Source: Pseudomonas frederiksbergensis (GTDB lineage: Bacteria > Pseudomonadota > Gammaproteobacteria > Pseudomonadales > Pseudomonadaceae). Taken from it: 54,061 nt of DNA. Below, piece after piece: positions 1 to 8,632 of this stretch. The notes under the pieces are model-generated. The model was given only the letters and a program-made list of their open reading frames with translations. It made no database searches and was not told the origin of the DNA. The first letter of the stretch is position 1, and every line of letters begins with the position of its first letter. Where the stretch lies: the NCBI RefSeq assembly GCF_017114915.1, contig NZ_JAAUOE010000008.1:78675-132735 (forward strand). The letters are read 5' to 3'. The position numbers and the translations under genes were made by a program.

Positions 1-49
1 AGACAACGGTCTAAAATCCCGCTGCCCACTCTCCAAGGAAACTCCTTAC

Positions 50-556
50 GTGAAATCTCTCCTTGCACTGCTTACCCTCGTGGCCCTGCCGGTTCTGGCC
101 GCCGAGCCGACCCTGTACGGGCGTTACGAATACATCGCGCTGCCGGAAATCGGCGGCGAAGTCCTCAAGGCCAAAATGGACACCGGCGCCCTGACCGCGT
201 CGCTGTCGGCCAAGGATATCGAGACCTTCACCCGCGACGGCGACGAGTGGGTGCGCTTTCGCCTCGCCACCAAAGGTGCGAGCAACAAGGTCTATGAACA
301 CAAGGTCGCGCGGATCAGCAAGATCAAGAGCCGCGCCGATGAAGAGGATGAAGACAAGGAAGCGAGCGAAGTGACCAAGCGGCCGGTGGTCGACCTGGAA
401 TTGTGCCTGGGCAACGTCAAGCGCACCGTTGAGGTCAACCTCACCGACCGCAGCAGCTTCAATTACCCGCTGCTGATCGGCGCCAAAGCCCTGCGTGAAT
501 TCGGTGCGGCGGTGAATCCGGCGCGGCGTTTCACGGCCGACAAACCCGACTGCTGA
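50..556 (+). CDS. Exported retropepsin-like (putative ATP-dependent zinc protease family) protein
   Basis: The 168-aa product starts at GTG, preceded by an AAGGAA ribosome site about 9 bases upstream. The first ~18 residues form a signal peptide (Lys, hydrophobic core, then VLAAEP), so the protein should be exported to the periplasm. A short motif MDTGALTASL at about residues 43-52 resembles the Asp-Thr-Gly-Ala active site of retropepsin-fold proteins in the family often annotated as putative ATP-dependent zinc protease (relatives of RimB). An acidic Glu/Asp/Lys-rich insertion lies near residues 95-107. It sits just upstream of creB on the same strand; co-transcription is possible. Protease activity is inferred from the family only. 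Confidence 0.75.
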   Translation: MKSLLALLTLVALPVLAAEPTLYGRYEYIALPEIGGEVLKAKMDTGALTASLSAKDIETFTRDGDEWVRFRLATKGASNKVYEHKVARISKIKSRADEEDEDKEASEVTKRPVVDLELCLGNVKRTVEVNLTDRSSFNYPLLIGAKALREFGAAVNPARRFTADKPDC

Positions 557-615
557 TTGACGGCGAATCAGCCTTGGGGCACCGTTCGCCCACTTAACTA
601 GCGGGCTCGGACGCC

Positions 616-1296
616 ATGCCTCATATCCTGATTGTCGAAGACGAAGCGGCGATTGCCGACACCCTGATTTTCGCCTTGCAGGGCGAGGGGTTCACCACCA
701 CCTGGTTGAGCCTTGGCGCGGCGGCGCTGGAGCATCAGCGCGTCACGCCGGCCGACCTGATCATTCTCGACATCGGCCTGCCGGACATCAGCGGCTTCGA
801 AACCTGCAAGCAGTTGCGGCGTTTCAGCGAAGTGCCGGTGATTTTCCTCAGCGCCCGTGACGCCGAGATCGACCGCGTGGTGGGCCTGGAAATCGGTGCC
901 GACGACTATGTGGTCAAACCGTTCAGCCCCCGGGAAGTGGCGGCGCGGGTTCGGGCGATTCTCAAGCGCATGGCGCCACGACCGGTGGCGGAGGTGGCCT
1001 CGGCGCTGTTTCGCATCGACGGCGAACGGGTGCAGATCAGCTATCGCAACCAGCCCCTGAGCCTGACTCGCCATGAGTTTCGTTTGCTGCAATGCCTGCT
1101 GGAACAACCCGAGCGAGTCTTCAGCCGCGAGCAATTGCTCGATGCGCTGGGCGTGGCCGCCGATGCCGGTTACGAGCGCAGCATCGACAGCCACATCAAG
1201 AGCGTGCGCGCCAAATTGCGCCTGGTGAAGGCCGACGCCGAGCCGATCCAGACCCACCGTGGCCTCGGCTACAGCTACAGCCCGGGGCACAGCTGA
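616..1296 (+). CDS. creB: Response regulator CreB
   Basis: A 226-aa OmpR/PhoB-type regulator. The receiver domain (about 1-120) has the acidic pocket EDE near residues 8-10, the phospho-acceptor Asp in LDIGLPD near 53 and the conserved Lys in VVKPFSP near 103. The winged-helix DNA-binding domain occupies about 130-225, ending in the typical RGLGYSY. The stop codon overlaps the start of creC by one base (TGATG), so the two are translationally coupled. In Pseudomonas and relatives CreBC (also BlrAB) controls creD and influences beta-lactam response and carbon metabolism. The assignment rests on sequence plus the creB-creC-creD order. Confidence 0.93.
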   Translation: MPHILIVEDEAAIADTLIFALQGEGFTTTWLSLGAAALEHQRVTPADLIILDIGLPDISGFETCKQLRRFSEVPVIFLSARDAEIDRVVGLEIGADDYVVKPFSPREVAARVRAILKRMAPRPVAEVASALFRIDGERVQISYRNQPLSLTRHEFRLLQCLLEQPERVFSREQLLDALGVAADAGYERSIDSHIKSVRAKLRLVKADAEPIQTHRGLGYSYSPGHS

Positions 1297-2723
1297 TGTC
1301 ACTGGGGATCCGGATTTTTCTGGTCTACGTGCTGTTCATCGGCCTGACCGGCTACTTTGTGCTCAACACCGTGATGGAAGAAATCCGCCCCGGTGTGCGC
1401 CAGTCCACCGAAGAAACCCTGGTGGACACCGCCAACCTGATGGCCGAGATCCTGCGCGACGACTTCAAGGCCGGCACCCTCAGCCAGAACCGCTGGCCCG
1501 AGTTGCTCAAGGCTTACGGCGAACGGCAACCGAAGGCGAAGATCTGGGGCCTGGCGAAGAATCAGGTCAACCACCGCATTTATGTCACCGATGCCAAAGG
1601 CATTGTGGTGCTGGATTCCAGCGGCACGGCGGTGGGTAAGGACTATTCGCGCTGGAACGACGTCTACCTGACCTTGCGTGGCGAATACGGCGCCCGTTCG
1701 ACGCGCAGCAGCCCGGATGACTCGAACTCGTCGGTGATGCACGTCGGCGCACCGATTCGCGACAACGGCCAGATCATCGGCGTGGTGACGGTGGCCAAAC
1801 CCAACAGTTCGTTGCAGCCGTATGTTGATCGCACCGAACGGCGATTGCTGGCGTATGGCGCCGGGCTGATCGGCCTCGGTCTGTTGTTCGGCGCGTTATT
1901 GTCCTGGTGGCTGAGCGCGGCGCTGCGACGGTTGACGGCTTATGCCCAAGCCGTCAGCGAAGGCCGGCGGGTCGAGGTGCCGCATTACCGTGGCGGCGAG
2001 CTGGAGCAACTGGCCACGGCGCTGGAGCAGATGCGCACCCAGCTTGAAGGCAAGGCTTACGTCGAGCGTTATGTACACACCCTGACCCATGAATTGAAAA
2101 GCCCGCTGGCGGCGATTCGTGGCGCGGCGGAGTTGCTGCAAGGCGAGATGCCGCCGGCCCAGCAGCAGCGCTTCGTCAGCAACATCGACAGCGAAAGTGC
2201 GCGCATGCAGCAGTTGATCGAACGCCTGTTGAACCTGGCGCAGGTTGAGCAACGTCAAGGGCTGGAGGAGCGGGTGGCGGTGCCATTGGCAGGCTTGGTG
2301 GAAGAACTGTTGAGCGCGCAGGCTGCACGAATCGAAGGCAAGCAGTTGCGTGTGGAACTGCACATCGCAGCGGATCTGAACCTGCTCGGCGAGCCGTTCC
2401 TGTTGCGCCAGGCGCTGGGCAATCTGCTGGAGAATGCGTTGGACTTCACCCCGGTTCAGGGCGTGCTGCGATTCAACGCCGAACGAGTCGGTGAGCAGGT
2501 TGAGTTCAGGCTGTTCAACCAGGCCGAGGCGATTCCCGACTATGCGTTGCCGCGCCTGGGGGAGCGCTTCTATTCACTGCCGCGTCCGGACAGTGGGCGC
2601 AAAAGCACCGGGTTGGGGCTGAACTTCGTAGAGGAAGTGGTCAAGTTGCATGGCGGTGCTATGAGTATCGGCAACGTCGACGGCGGTGTACTGGTGAGTT
2701 TGCGGTTGCCTGCAGACCGTTAA
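1296..2723 (+). CDS. creC: Sensor histidine kinase CreC
   Basis: The 475-aa kinase starts at the ATG overlapping the creB stop; the frame stays open further upstream, but that part is the creB shadow. It has an N-terminal membrane segment (about 5-24), a periplasmic sensor part to about 180, a second membrane segment near 185-205 and a HAMP-like linker. The phospho-acceptor His lies in THELKSPLAAIRG near 265. The C-terminal ATPase domain shows the N box (ALGNLLENALDF) and a G box (STGLGLNFVEEVVKLHGG). Length equals that of E. coli CreC. It sits in the inner membrane and phosphorylates CreB; its signal cannot be read from sequence. Confidence 0.93.
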   Translation: MSLGIRIFLVYVLFIGLTGYFVLNTVMEEIRPGVRQSTEETLVDTANLMAEILRDDFKAGTLSQNRWPELLKAYGERQPKAKIWGLAKNQVNHRIYVTDAKGIVVLDSSGTAVGKDYSRWNDVYLTLRGEYGARSTRSSPDDSNSSVMHVGAPIRDNGQIIGVVTVAKPNSSLQPYVDRTERRLLAYGAGLIGLGLLFGALLSWWLSAALRRLTAYAQAVSEGRRVEVPHYRGGELEQLATALEQMRTQLEGKAYVERYVHTLTHELKSPLAAIRGAAELLQGEMPPAQQQRFVSNIDSESARMQQLIERLLNLAQVEQRQGLEERVAVPLAGLVEELLSAQAARIEGKQLRVELHIAADLNLLGEPFLLRQALGNLLENALDFTPVQGVLRFNAERVGEQVEFRLFNQAEAIPDYALPRLGERFYSLPRPDSGRKSTGLGLNFVEEVVKLHGGAMSIGNVDGGVLVSLRLPADR

Positions 2724-2812
2724 AGATCGCAGCCTTCGGCAGCTCCTACGCCGAGCGCAAACTCCACACATTCTCCATATTCGCCCCATAAATCTCCCAC
2801 ACACCGATTCCA

Positions 2813-2840
2813 GACTCTCCCCATCCAAACAGGGAGAGTC
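2813..2840 (+). promoter_or_regulatory. Hairpin covering the creD ribosome-binding site
   Basis: A perfect 9-bp inverted repeat, GACTCTCCC (2813-2821) and GGGAGAGTC (2832-2840), has a 10-nt loop and ends three bases before the creD ATG. The right arm contains the purine-rich GGGAGAG that would serve as Shine-Dalgarno, so the folded RNA should hide it. No clear TTCAC-N6-TTCAC Cre box was found in this spacer. Confidence 0.55.
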
Positions 2841-2843
2841 CCC

Positions 2844-4214
2844 ATGAACCGTAGCCTGACCCTAAAACTCGGGGCGATTGCCCTTTTGATTCTGTTGCTG
2901 CTGATCCCGTTGTTGATGATCAACGGCGTGATCCAGGAGCGCCAGCAACTGCGCGACGGCGTGCTCGAAGACATCGCCCGCAGTTCCAGCTACAGCCAGC
3001 AATTGAGCGGCCCGCTGATGGTGGTGCCCTATCGAAAAACGGTGCGCACCTGGAAAACCAACAACAAGACCAACGAGCGTTATCAGGAGGTCGGCGAAGA
3101 GCGTGGCCGTTTGTATTTCCTGCCGGAACACTTTGAACTGGACGGCCAGGTCCAGACCGAACTGCGCGCCCGGGGCATCTACGAGGCGCGGCTGTTTCAC
3201 GTCGATAACCGCATCAGCGGACAGTTCTCGGTTCCGGCACAACTGGGCATCAAGGAAGACTTCGCCGATTACCGCTTCGATCAACCGTTCCTGGCCGTCG
3301 GCATCAGCGACATTCGCGGCATCGAGAATGCGCTGAAACTCGAGCTCAATGGCCAGAAACTGGATTTTGTACCGGGTAGCCAGGTGGGTTGGTTGGGCGA
3401 GGGGGTGCACGTGACGCTGCCGGCGCTGGACACTAGACAGACCACGGAACTGGCATTCGCTTTCGACTTGCGTCTGCAAGGCACCGGTCAGTTGCAGGTG
3501 CTGCCGGTGGGCAAGACCAGCAAGGTGTCACTGACCGCCAATTGGCCTCACCCCAGCTTCATCGGCAATTACCTGCCGGCCCAGCGTGAAATCACCGATC
3601 AGGGCTTCACCGCCAATTGGCAGACCTCATTTTTCTCCACCAACCTGCAAGAGGCGTTGAACAGTTGTGTGTCGGGTGGCCATTGCGAGGCGTTCAGCGG
3701 TCGCAGCTTCGGCGTGAGTTTCATCGACCCGGTGGACCAGTACCTGAAAAGCGACCGGGCCATCAAATACGCGTTGCTGTTCATCGTCCTGACCTTCGCC
3801 GGTTTCTTCCTCTTCGAAGTGTTGAAAAGCCTGGCGGTACATCCGGTGCAATACGCCTTGGTGGGCGTGGCGCTGGCGTTCTTCTACCTGTTGCTGTTGT
3901 CGCTGTCCGAGCACATCGGCTTTGCCCTGGCGTATCTGCTGTCGGCGAGTGGCTGCGTGGCGTTGATCGGTTTCTATGTCTGCCATGTGCTGCGCAGCGT
4001 GCGCCACGGGTTAAGTTTTTCTGCGGGGTTGGCGGCGTTGTATGGCTTGCTCTACGGCTTGTTGAGTGCCGAGGATTACGCGCTGTTGATGGGTTCGCTA
4101 CTGTTGTTCGGTCTGCTGGGGGTGTTCATGGTGCTGACCCGCAAGTTGGACTGGTACGGGATCGGGCAGAAAACCGCGAAGCCTTTGGATTTTGATATCG
4201 GTGCTGTGGAATGA
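2844..4214 (+). CDS. creD: Inner-membrane protein CreD
   Basis: The 456-aa protein matches CreD in architecture: one N-terminal membrane segment (about 9-30), a large periplasmic domain of about 270 residues, then a cluster of about six membrane helices from about 310 to the C terminus. The motif LFHVDNRISGQF in the soluble part and the DYALLMGSLLLF stretch near the end are typical of the family. CreD is the main output of CreBC and affects envelope homeostasis and beta-lactam tolerance. It follows creC after 120 bases, with a hairpin over its ribosome site, so it may be controlled separately from creBC. Confidence 0.92.
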   Translation: MNRSLTLKLGAIALLILLLLIPLLMINGVIQERQQLRDGVLEDIARSSSYSQQLSGPLMVVPYRKTVRTWKTNNKTNERYQEVGEERGRLYFLPEHFELDGQVQTELRARGIYEARLFHVDNRISGQFSVPAQLGIKEDFADYRFDQPFLAVGISDIRGIENALKLELNGQKLDFVPGSQVGWLGEGVHVTLPALDTRQTTELAFAFDLRLQGTGQLQVLPVGKTSKVSLTANWPHPSFIGNYLPAQREITDQGFTANWQTSFFSTNLQEALNSCVSGGHCEAFSGRSFGVSFIDPVDQYLKSDRAIKYALLFIVLTFAGFFLFEVLKSLAVHPVQYALVGVALAFFYLLLLSLSEHIGFALAYLLSASGCVALIGFYVCHVLRSVRHGLSFSAGLAALYGLLYGLLSAEDYALLMGSLLLFGLLGVFMVLTRKLDWYGIGQKTAKPLDFDIGAVE

Positions 4215-4350
4215 GCCGGTGGTTGGGGTTGCGCGAAGATCAGCGTGTGGGTGAGGTGTTGGCGACGCGGATTGCCGGGTTGTTTCCGTTGGGTCCGGTG
4301 TGGCGCCAACGCGAGCAGGCTCGTTCCCACAATAGATCTCCAGTGGTTCG

Positions 4351-4413
4351 TTCGCGGGCAAGCCTCGCTCCTACGGATCACTTCAACCTGTAGGAGCGAG
4401 GCTTGCCCGCGAA
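4351..4413. repeat. REPIN (pair of inverted REP palindromes)
   Basis: The arms TTCGCGGGCAAGCCTCGCTC (from 4351) and its reverse complement (to 4413) flank a 17-nt spacer. The same unit recurs at 13060-13147 and, as variants, at 11211 and 37129. It lies in the creD/GST convergent spacer and may also stop transcription from both sides. Confidence 0.9.
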
Positions 4414-4437
4414 TAGGCCGGTACAGCCAGCGAAGAT

Positions 4438-5067
4438 TTAAGCCTTGGGCATCGTCGCAATCATCGAAGGCCGCTGACTCACTTCGAAATACCACTCGGC
4501 CAGCTTCGGATTTTCCGTGCGCCATTCCAGATCCGGATGGCGCAAGTCCAGATAACCCAAGGCACAGGCCACACTGATCGCCGCCACATCGAAATGGCTG
4601 GTCAGCTCGGCAATCGCGTCGGCCTCCAGCAGCGCCAGGGCGCGACGAATCTTGTCGCGCTGACCGTCGAGCCACTCGTCCCAGTGTTTTTCCGGGGTGC
4701 GCAGGGCCACTTCATAGCGAATCATCACCGCGGCATCCATGATCCCGTCTGCCAGAGAGGCCAGGGTCAAGCGTCGCCAGCGCGCCGAGCCTTCACGGGG
4801 AATCAGCGGGTTGCCGACGTGCTGGTGATCGAGGTAGTCGAGGATCACCCGGCTGTCGTACAACACATTGCCGTCGGCCAGGCGCAGGGCCGGAATCTTG
4901 CCCAGTGGGTTGTCTTGGTTGAGGGCCGGATCCGGGCTGACCGGCGTGAGCTGGCTGGCTTGCAGCGCCACGCGGTTCGTTTGACCGGTCTCGTGCAGCA
5001 GCACCATGACTTTGCGAACGAAGGGCGACGCGGGGTTGTGGAACAAGGTCATGCTGGGGGCGGACAT
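4438..5067 (-). CDS. Glutathione S-transferase family protein
   Basis: The 209-aa product starts with a thioredoxin-fold GST N domain: MTLFHNPASPFVRKVMVLLHE, in which the SPF serine region is the likely glutathione-activating site, followed by the cis-Pro motif region GKIPAL and the DSRVILDYLD glutathione-binding stretch. An all-helical C domain follows (about 90-209). An alternative ATG five codons downstream (5052) would remove SAPS and fits the family start better, but both are possible. A lone gene between REP copies; the substrate is unknown. Confidence 0.85.
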   Translation of the reverse strand: MSAPSMTLFHNPASPFVRKVMVLLHETGQTNRVALQASQLTPVSPDPALNQDNPLGKIPALRLADGNVLYDSRVILDYLDHQHVGNPLIPREGSARWRRLTLASLADGIMDAAVMIRYEVALRTPEKHWDEWLDGQRDKIRRALALLEADAIAELTSHFDVAAISVACALGYLDLRHPDLEWRTENPKLAEWYFEVSQRPSMIATMPKA

Positions 5068-5109
5068 GGCAGGATCTCGATCGTGGGCAGTGTCGGCAGC
5101 ATAGCGCGT

Positions 5110-5134
5110 GTAGGAGCGAGCTTGCTCGCGAAAG
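5110..5134. repeat. Single REP palindrome
   Basis: TAGGAGCGAGCTTGCTCGCG, a one-arm variant of the local REP family with an internal GCGAGC/GCTCGC stem, lies in the short spacer between the exonuclease 3' end and the GST 5' end. Confidence 0.8.
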
Positions 5135-5156
5135 CGTCAGAACAGGCGCCGCAGAT

Positions 5157-5864
5157 TTAAAAGGACGGCGCCTGCCGCCGCCGCTTCCACTGACTCAGCC
5201 GCTGTTGCAGATTCAACGGGCTATGAATCTGCTGCTGCCGCGCTCGGCTGAACAGAATCAGCATCAGTTCCGCTGTCGCCAACGCGTCGGCACTGGCGTT
5301 ATGCCGCTCGAAGACTTCCAGTTTGAACCAGTCAATCCACTCATCCAGCCCGGCCTCGCGAAAGTGCGCCTGAGGACAAAGCAGCGGCGCGATGTCTGCC
5401 ACGTCCAGAAACGGATGCTGCAGCTTGTAGCCCAGATGTTCCTTCAGCGCGCGCCCGAGCATGTGCTGGTCGAACGGCGCATGAAAGGCCAGCACCGGAC
5501 TGTCGCCGACAAACTCCATGAACTCGAGCAAGGCCTGCGCGGGGTCGCTGCCGGCGGCAATGGCGCTGGGGCCCAGCCCATGAATCAACACGCTGGGGCC
5601 GAGTTTGAGTTCGGTGCATTGCAGCGTACGTTCGAACTGCTGGCTGAAATCGATCGCCCCGTCCTCGATGACCACCGCGCCGATGGACAGCAGCCGGTCC
5701 TTGTTCAGGTTCAGCCCGGTGGTTTCCAGGTCCAGTACCACCCAGCGTTGCTCGCGCAGGCTGCAGTCGCGAAGCTCGGCAACGGCAGGCAAGCGCTCCA
5801 GACGGTGTTGCAGTTCGCCGGGCAAAACGGGACTGGCCGGGCGCAGCCATGAAAACAGGCTCAT
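5157..5864 (-). CDS. DnaQ-like 3'-5' exonuclease (DEDDh family)
   Basis: The 235-aa protein carries the three exonuclease motifs in order: Exo I VVLDLETTGL (Asp and Glu metal ligands, near residue 45), Exo II FHAPFDQHML, and Exo III ERHNASADALATAELML with the His and Asp of the DEDDh type. This is the proofreading-subunit fold, but the protein is not DnaQ itself: it has its own N-terminal ~35 residues and lacks the long C-terminal tail. Its ATG overlaps the stop of the upstream nucleotidyltransferase gene (ATGA), so the two are translationally coupled and probably act together in nucleotide or nucleic-acid turnover. Confidence 0.87.
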   Translation of the reverse strand: MSLFSWLRPASPVLPGELQHRLERLPAVAELRDCSLREQRWVVLDLETTGLNLNKDRLLSIGAVVIEDGAIDFSQQFERTLQCTELKLGPSVLIHGLGPSAIAAGSDPAQALLEFMEFVGDSPVLAFHAPFDQHMLGRALKEHLGYKLQHPFLDVADIAPLLCPQAHFREAGLDEWIDWFKLEVFERHNASADALATAELMLILFSRARQQQIHSPLNLQQRLSQWKRRRQAPSF

Positions 5865-7795
5865 AGCTGATACCGCAGGGTCAGGCTGCTTTGCAGGCGT
5901 TGAGCCTGGCGCAGGGATTCACGCAGGATCCGTCGGTCCAGATGATTGAGGCTGTCGGGATCGACCCGGTTGGAGTAGGGCAAGTTCTCCCGGGTCTGTA
6001 GCTGATGTTGCTGCATGCGGGTTTGCTGGATGAAGTGATACGCCTCTTCATAGGCCGCGCCGTCCAGCTGTTCGATGACCTCTTTTTCCACCAATTGGCG
6101 AAAGCGCTCCAGGGTATTGTTGGCGTCGATGCCGTGGGCCAGGGCCAGCACTCGAGCACCGTCGACGAAGGGGGTCAGGCCCTGGAGTTTCAAGTCGAGG
6201 GTGGCTTTCTCGCCATTCTTGCGCGCCAGCACAAATTCGCGGAAACGCCCTACAGGCGGGCGATTGCGCAGGGCGTTCTCGGCCATCATGCGCTGGAACA
6301 ACCGGTTGTCGCCGACCTGATCGAGAATGCCACGGCGCAACTGCTCACAGCCTCGCTCGTCGCCCCAGACCACGCGCAGATCGAAATAGATACTCGACCC
6401 CAGCAGGTTTTCCGGTGTCGCCTCGCGGATAAACGCCGCAAAGCGTCGTGCCCACTCGATCCGGGACAAACACAGCTCGGGGTTGCCGGCCATGATGTTG
6501 CCTTTGCACAAGGTAAAGCCGCACAGCGCCAGGCTCTGATTGACCTGCTGGGCGATGGGCAGCAACTTGCCGCGAATCTCGGCGGCGTGAGCCGCATCGC
6601 GAGCTTCGAACAGAATGCCGTTGTCCTGATCGGTGTGCAGCGTTTGTTCGCGGCGGCCTTCGCTGCCGAAGCACAGCCAACTGAACGGCACGCCGGGGTC
6701 GCCTTTCTCCGCGAGGGCCAGTTCGATCACCCGGCACACGGTGTGGTCGTTGAGCAGGGTGATGATGTGGGTGATCTGCGTCGAGGATGCGCCGTGGGCC
6801 AGCATCCGCTCCACCAATTGGCCGATCTCGCCGCGAATCGCCACCAGGTTTTCCACCCGCTGGGCACTGCGAATGGTCCGCGCCAGGTGCACCAGATCGA
6901 CCCTTTGCAAGGAAAACAGGTCGCGTTCCGAGACCACGCCGCACAGGCGCTGATCCTTGACCAGACAGACGTGGGCGATGTGTCGCTCGGTCATGGCGAT
7001 TGCTGCGTCGAAGGCGCTATGGTCCGGCGTCAGGAAAAACGGCGCCCGGGTCATGTGCCGTTCGATGGATTCATTGAAATCATTGGTGCCGTTGGCCACC
7101 ACATGCCGCAAGTCGCGCAGGGTGAAAATGCCCAGCGGCGCCTTTTGCTCATTGACCACCACAATGCTGCCGACTTGCTGATCGTGCATCAGCGTCACGG
7201 CTTCACGTAGCGGGGTGATCGGGCTGCAAGTCACCGGGTGACGCATGGCCAGTTCGCCCAATCGGGTATTGAGCGAGTACTGGGTGCCGAGGGTTTCCAC
7301 GGCTTTTTGCTGGACTTGCTGGTTGACCTGATCCAGCAAACTGCTGACACCACGCAGGGCAAAGTCGCGAAACGGGTTGGACAGTGCGAACAGTTTGATG
7401 AACGCCAGCTTGTTCAGCTGCAGGCAAAAGGTATCTTCGGCCGCCAGATGTTCGGTACGGGTTGCCCGCTCTCCCAGTAGCGCGGCGAGGGGGAAACATT
7501 CGCCGGTGGTGATTTCGAAGGTGGTTTCGGTCCCACCTTTGGCCGTGTGCGGACGTTCGCCGACAACCCGACCTTGTTTGACGATATAGAAATGCTCGAT
7601 CGGGCCATCGGCGGGTTTGATGATGCTTTCGCCGGGGGCATAAAAACGCAGCTGACATTGCTCGACCAGATAGGCCAAGTGGGCGTTTTCCATCTGATTG
7701 AATGGCGGGAAACGCTGAAGGAATTGCAAAGTGCCCTGGATATTTTGCAATACCGCGGTTTTCCCTGCCTGGGTGAAGGCGTCCGCTTTACTCAT
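5861..7795 (-). CDS. Cyclic-nucleotide-binding, CBS-pair, DUF294 nucleotidyltransferase-like protein
   Basis: The 644-aa protein has four parts: a cNMP-binding-like beta barrel (about 20-130, with FYAPGESIIKPAD), a CBS pair (about 165-285), a DUF294 nucleotidyltransferase-like domain with CFGSEGRREQTLHTDQDNG (Gly-Ser and Asp-x-Asp type signature, about 370-385), and a DUF294 C-terminal helical domain (about 480-640). The start chosen is the ATG giving MSKADAF; an ATG two codons earlier (7801) is possible and neither has a strong ribosome site. The much longer upstream frame runs antisense to the divergent regulator and is not coding. It suggests a ligand-regulated nucleotidyl or uridylyl transferase; the target is unknown. 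Confidence 0.87.
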   Translation of the reverse strand: MSKADAFTQAGKTAVLQNIQGTLQFLQRFPPFNQMENAHLAYLVEQCQLRFYAPGESIIKPADGPIEHFYIVKQGRVVGERPHTAKGGTETTFEITTGECFPLAALLGERATRTEHLAAEDTFCLQLNKLAFIKLFALSNPFRDFALRGVSSLLDQVNQQVQQKAVETLGTQYSLNTRLGELAMRHPVTCSPITPLREAVTLMHDQQVGSIVVVNEQKAPLGIFTLRDLRHVVANGTNDFNESIERHMTRAPFFLTPDHSAFDAAIAMTERHIAHVCLVKDQRLCGVVSERDLFSLQRVDLVHLARTIRSAQRVENLVAIRGEIGQLVERMLAHGASSTQITHIITLLNDHTVCRVIELALAEKGDPGVPFSWLCFGSEGRREQTLHTDQDNGILFEARDAAHAAEIRGKLLPIAQQVNQSLALCGFTLCKGNIMAGNPELCLSRIEWARRFAAFIREATPENLLGSSIYFDLRVVWGDERGCEQLRRGILDQVGDNRLFQRMMAENALRNRPPVGRFREFVLARKNGEKATLDLKLQGLTPFVDGARVLALAHGIDANNTLERFRQLVEKEVIEQLDGAAYEEAYHFIQQTRMQQHQLQTRENLPYSNRVDPDSLNHLDRRILRESLRQAQRLQSSLTLRYQL

Positions 7796-7822
7796 AACCA
7801 TTACCGCAGTCTTTTTCTGATT

Positions 7823-7947
7823 GTTGTGTCGGATCGTTGTGTCAGATCGTTCCAGGACATGGTCGACCCCTACGGGCAGGGTGCCCATTGGACGTAAGTC
7901 TAGGTAGGCAGTGAAGCGGCCAAAATATGGGAAGTGTCTGACACAAC
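7823..7947. promoter_or_regulatory. Repeated GTTGTGTC-GA motifs in the divergent promoter region
   Basis: Two exactly adjacent 13-bp copies, GTTGTGTCGGATC (7823-7835) and GTTGTGTCAGATC (7836-7848), are followed by an inverted 11-bp copy TCTGACACAAC (7937-7947) that is itself part of the palindrome GTGTCTGACAC (7934-7944). They lie between the divergent DUF294 and response-regulator genes and look like sites for one regulator. Confidence 0.45.
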
Positions 7948-8068
7948 TGTGGGAAAAACCTCCTACAGTGTCTATTGGAATACTTTCCGACGAAGTGCAC
8001 ATTGAAGCTTTACTGAGCGATGTCTGACCACTGTGCCAGGGGATCCAATCGAAAACGTTGAGAAAGCC

Positions 8069-8515
8069 ATGTCCGACCACGATATTTTGAGTGATGCCGA
8101 GCGCGAAGCGCTCAGTGCCGTCATGCTGGAACCAGACTTGCCGCCGCAGCGGGTGCTGGTCGTCGATGACGATAAGGACTCCAGGGATTTGCTGTCGGAA
8201 ATTCTGGGACTGGACGGCATTCACTGCATGACGGCGGCCAGTGGTGAAACCGCACTCAAGATGCTGGAGGAGAAGCCATCGATCGGGTTGGTGATTACCG
8301 ACCTGCGGATGGGGCACGTCGATGGCCTGGACTTGATCCGTCAGGTGCGGGAGTCGGCGCGTGCGGCGTTGCCGATCATCATCGTTTCCGGCGACGCCGA
8401 CGTGAAGGATGCGATCGAAGCCATGCACTTGCACGTGGTGGACTTTCTGCTCAAGCCTATCGATAGCGGCAAACTGCTTGAATTGGTCAAGCATGAGCTG
8501 GGGATGGATGTGTGA
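8069..8515 (+). CDS. Stand-alone response regulator receiver protein
   Basis: The product is 148 aa, starting at the ATG behind GAGAAAG (a GTG 12 codons upstream is less likely). After ~25 residues it has one receiver domain: VLVVDDDKDSRD (acidic pocket), TDLRMGHVDG (phospho-acceptor Asp), IIVSGDAD (Ser at the switch position) and FLLKPID (conserved Lys). There is no output domain, so it probably works through protein contacts, as CheY-like regulators do. It is divergent from the DUF294/exonuclease pair, which could be its functional partner; no kinase gene is adjacent. Confidence 0.88.
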   Translation: MSDHDILSDAEREALSAVMLEPDLPPQRVLVVDDDKDSRDLLSEILGLDGIHCMTAASGETALKMLEEKPSIGLVITDLRMGHVDGLDLIRQVRESARAALPIIIVSGDADVKDAIEAMHLHVVDFLLKPIDSGKLLELVKHELGMDV

Positions 8516-8527
8516 ATCGCTAAAAGA

Positions 8528-8560
8528 TGATCGTTCCCATGCTCTGCGTGGGAACGATCA
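8528..8560. repeat. Palindromic repeat, GATCGTTCCCA family
   Basis: TGATCGTTCCCA and its exact reverse complement surround TGCTCTGCG. The same core forms the arms of the 107-bp element at 14221-14327. Placed between convergent genes, it may also act as a terminator. Confidence 0.8.
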
Positions 8561-8576
8561 ACATCCTGCTTCAAAT

Positions 8577-8610
8577 GAAAAAGCCCTGATCTCTCGATCA
8601 GGGCTTTTTC
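8577..8610. terminator. Bidirectional intrinsic terminator
   Basis: A perfect 14-bp stem (GAAAAAGCCCTGAT and its complement) with a 6-nt loop has A-runs and T-runs at both ends. It separates the convergent response regulator and malate synthase genes and can serve both. Confidence 0.9.
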
Positions 8611-8632
8611 ATGTTTCGGCGTCAGCGTTTAT

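Noticed and set aside
2724..2843. CreB binding site (TTCAC-N6-TTCAC) upstream of creD
   Set aside because: No pair of TTCAC direct repeats is visible in the 120-base spacer; only loosely similar TTCnCC stretches.
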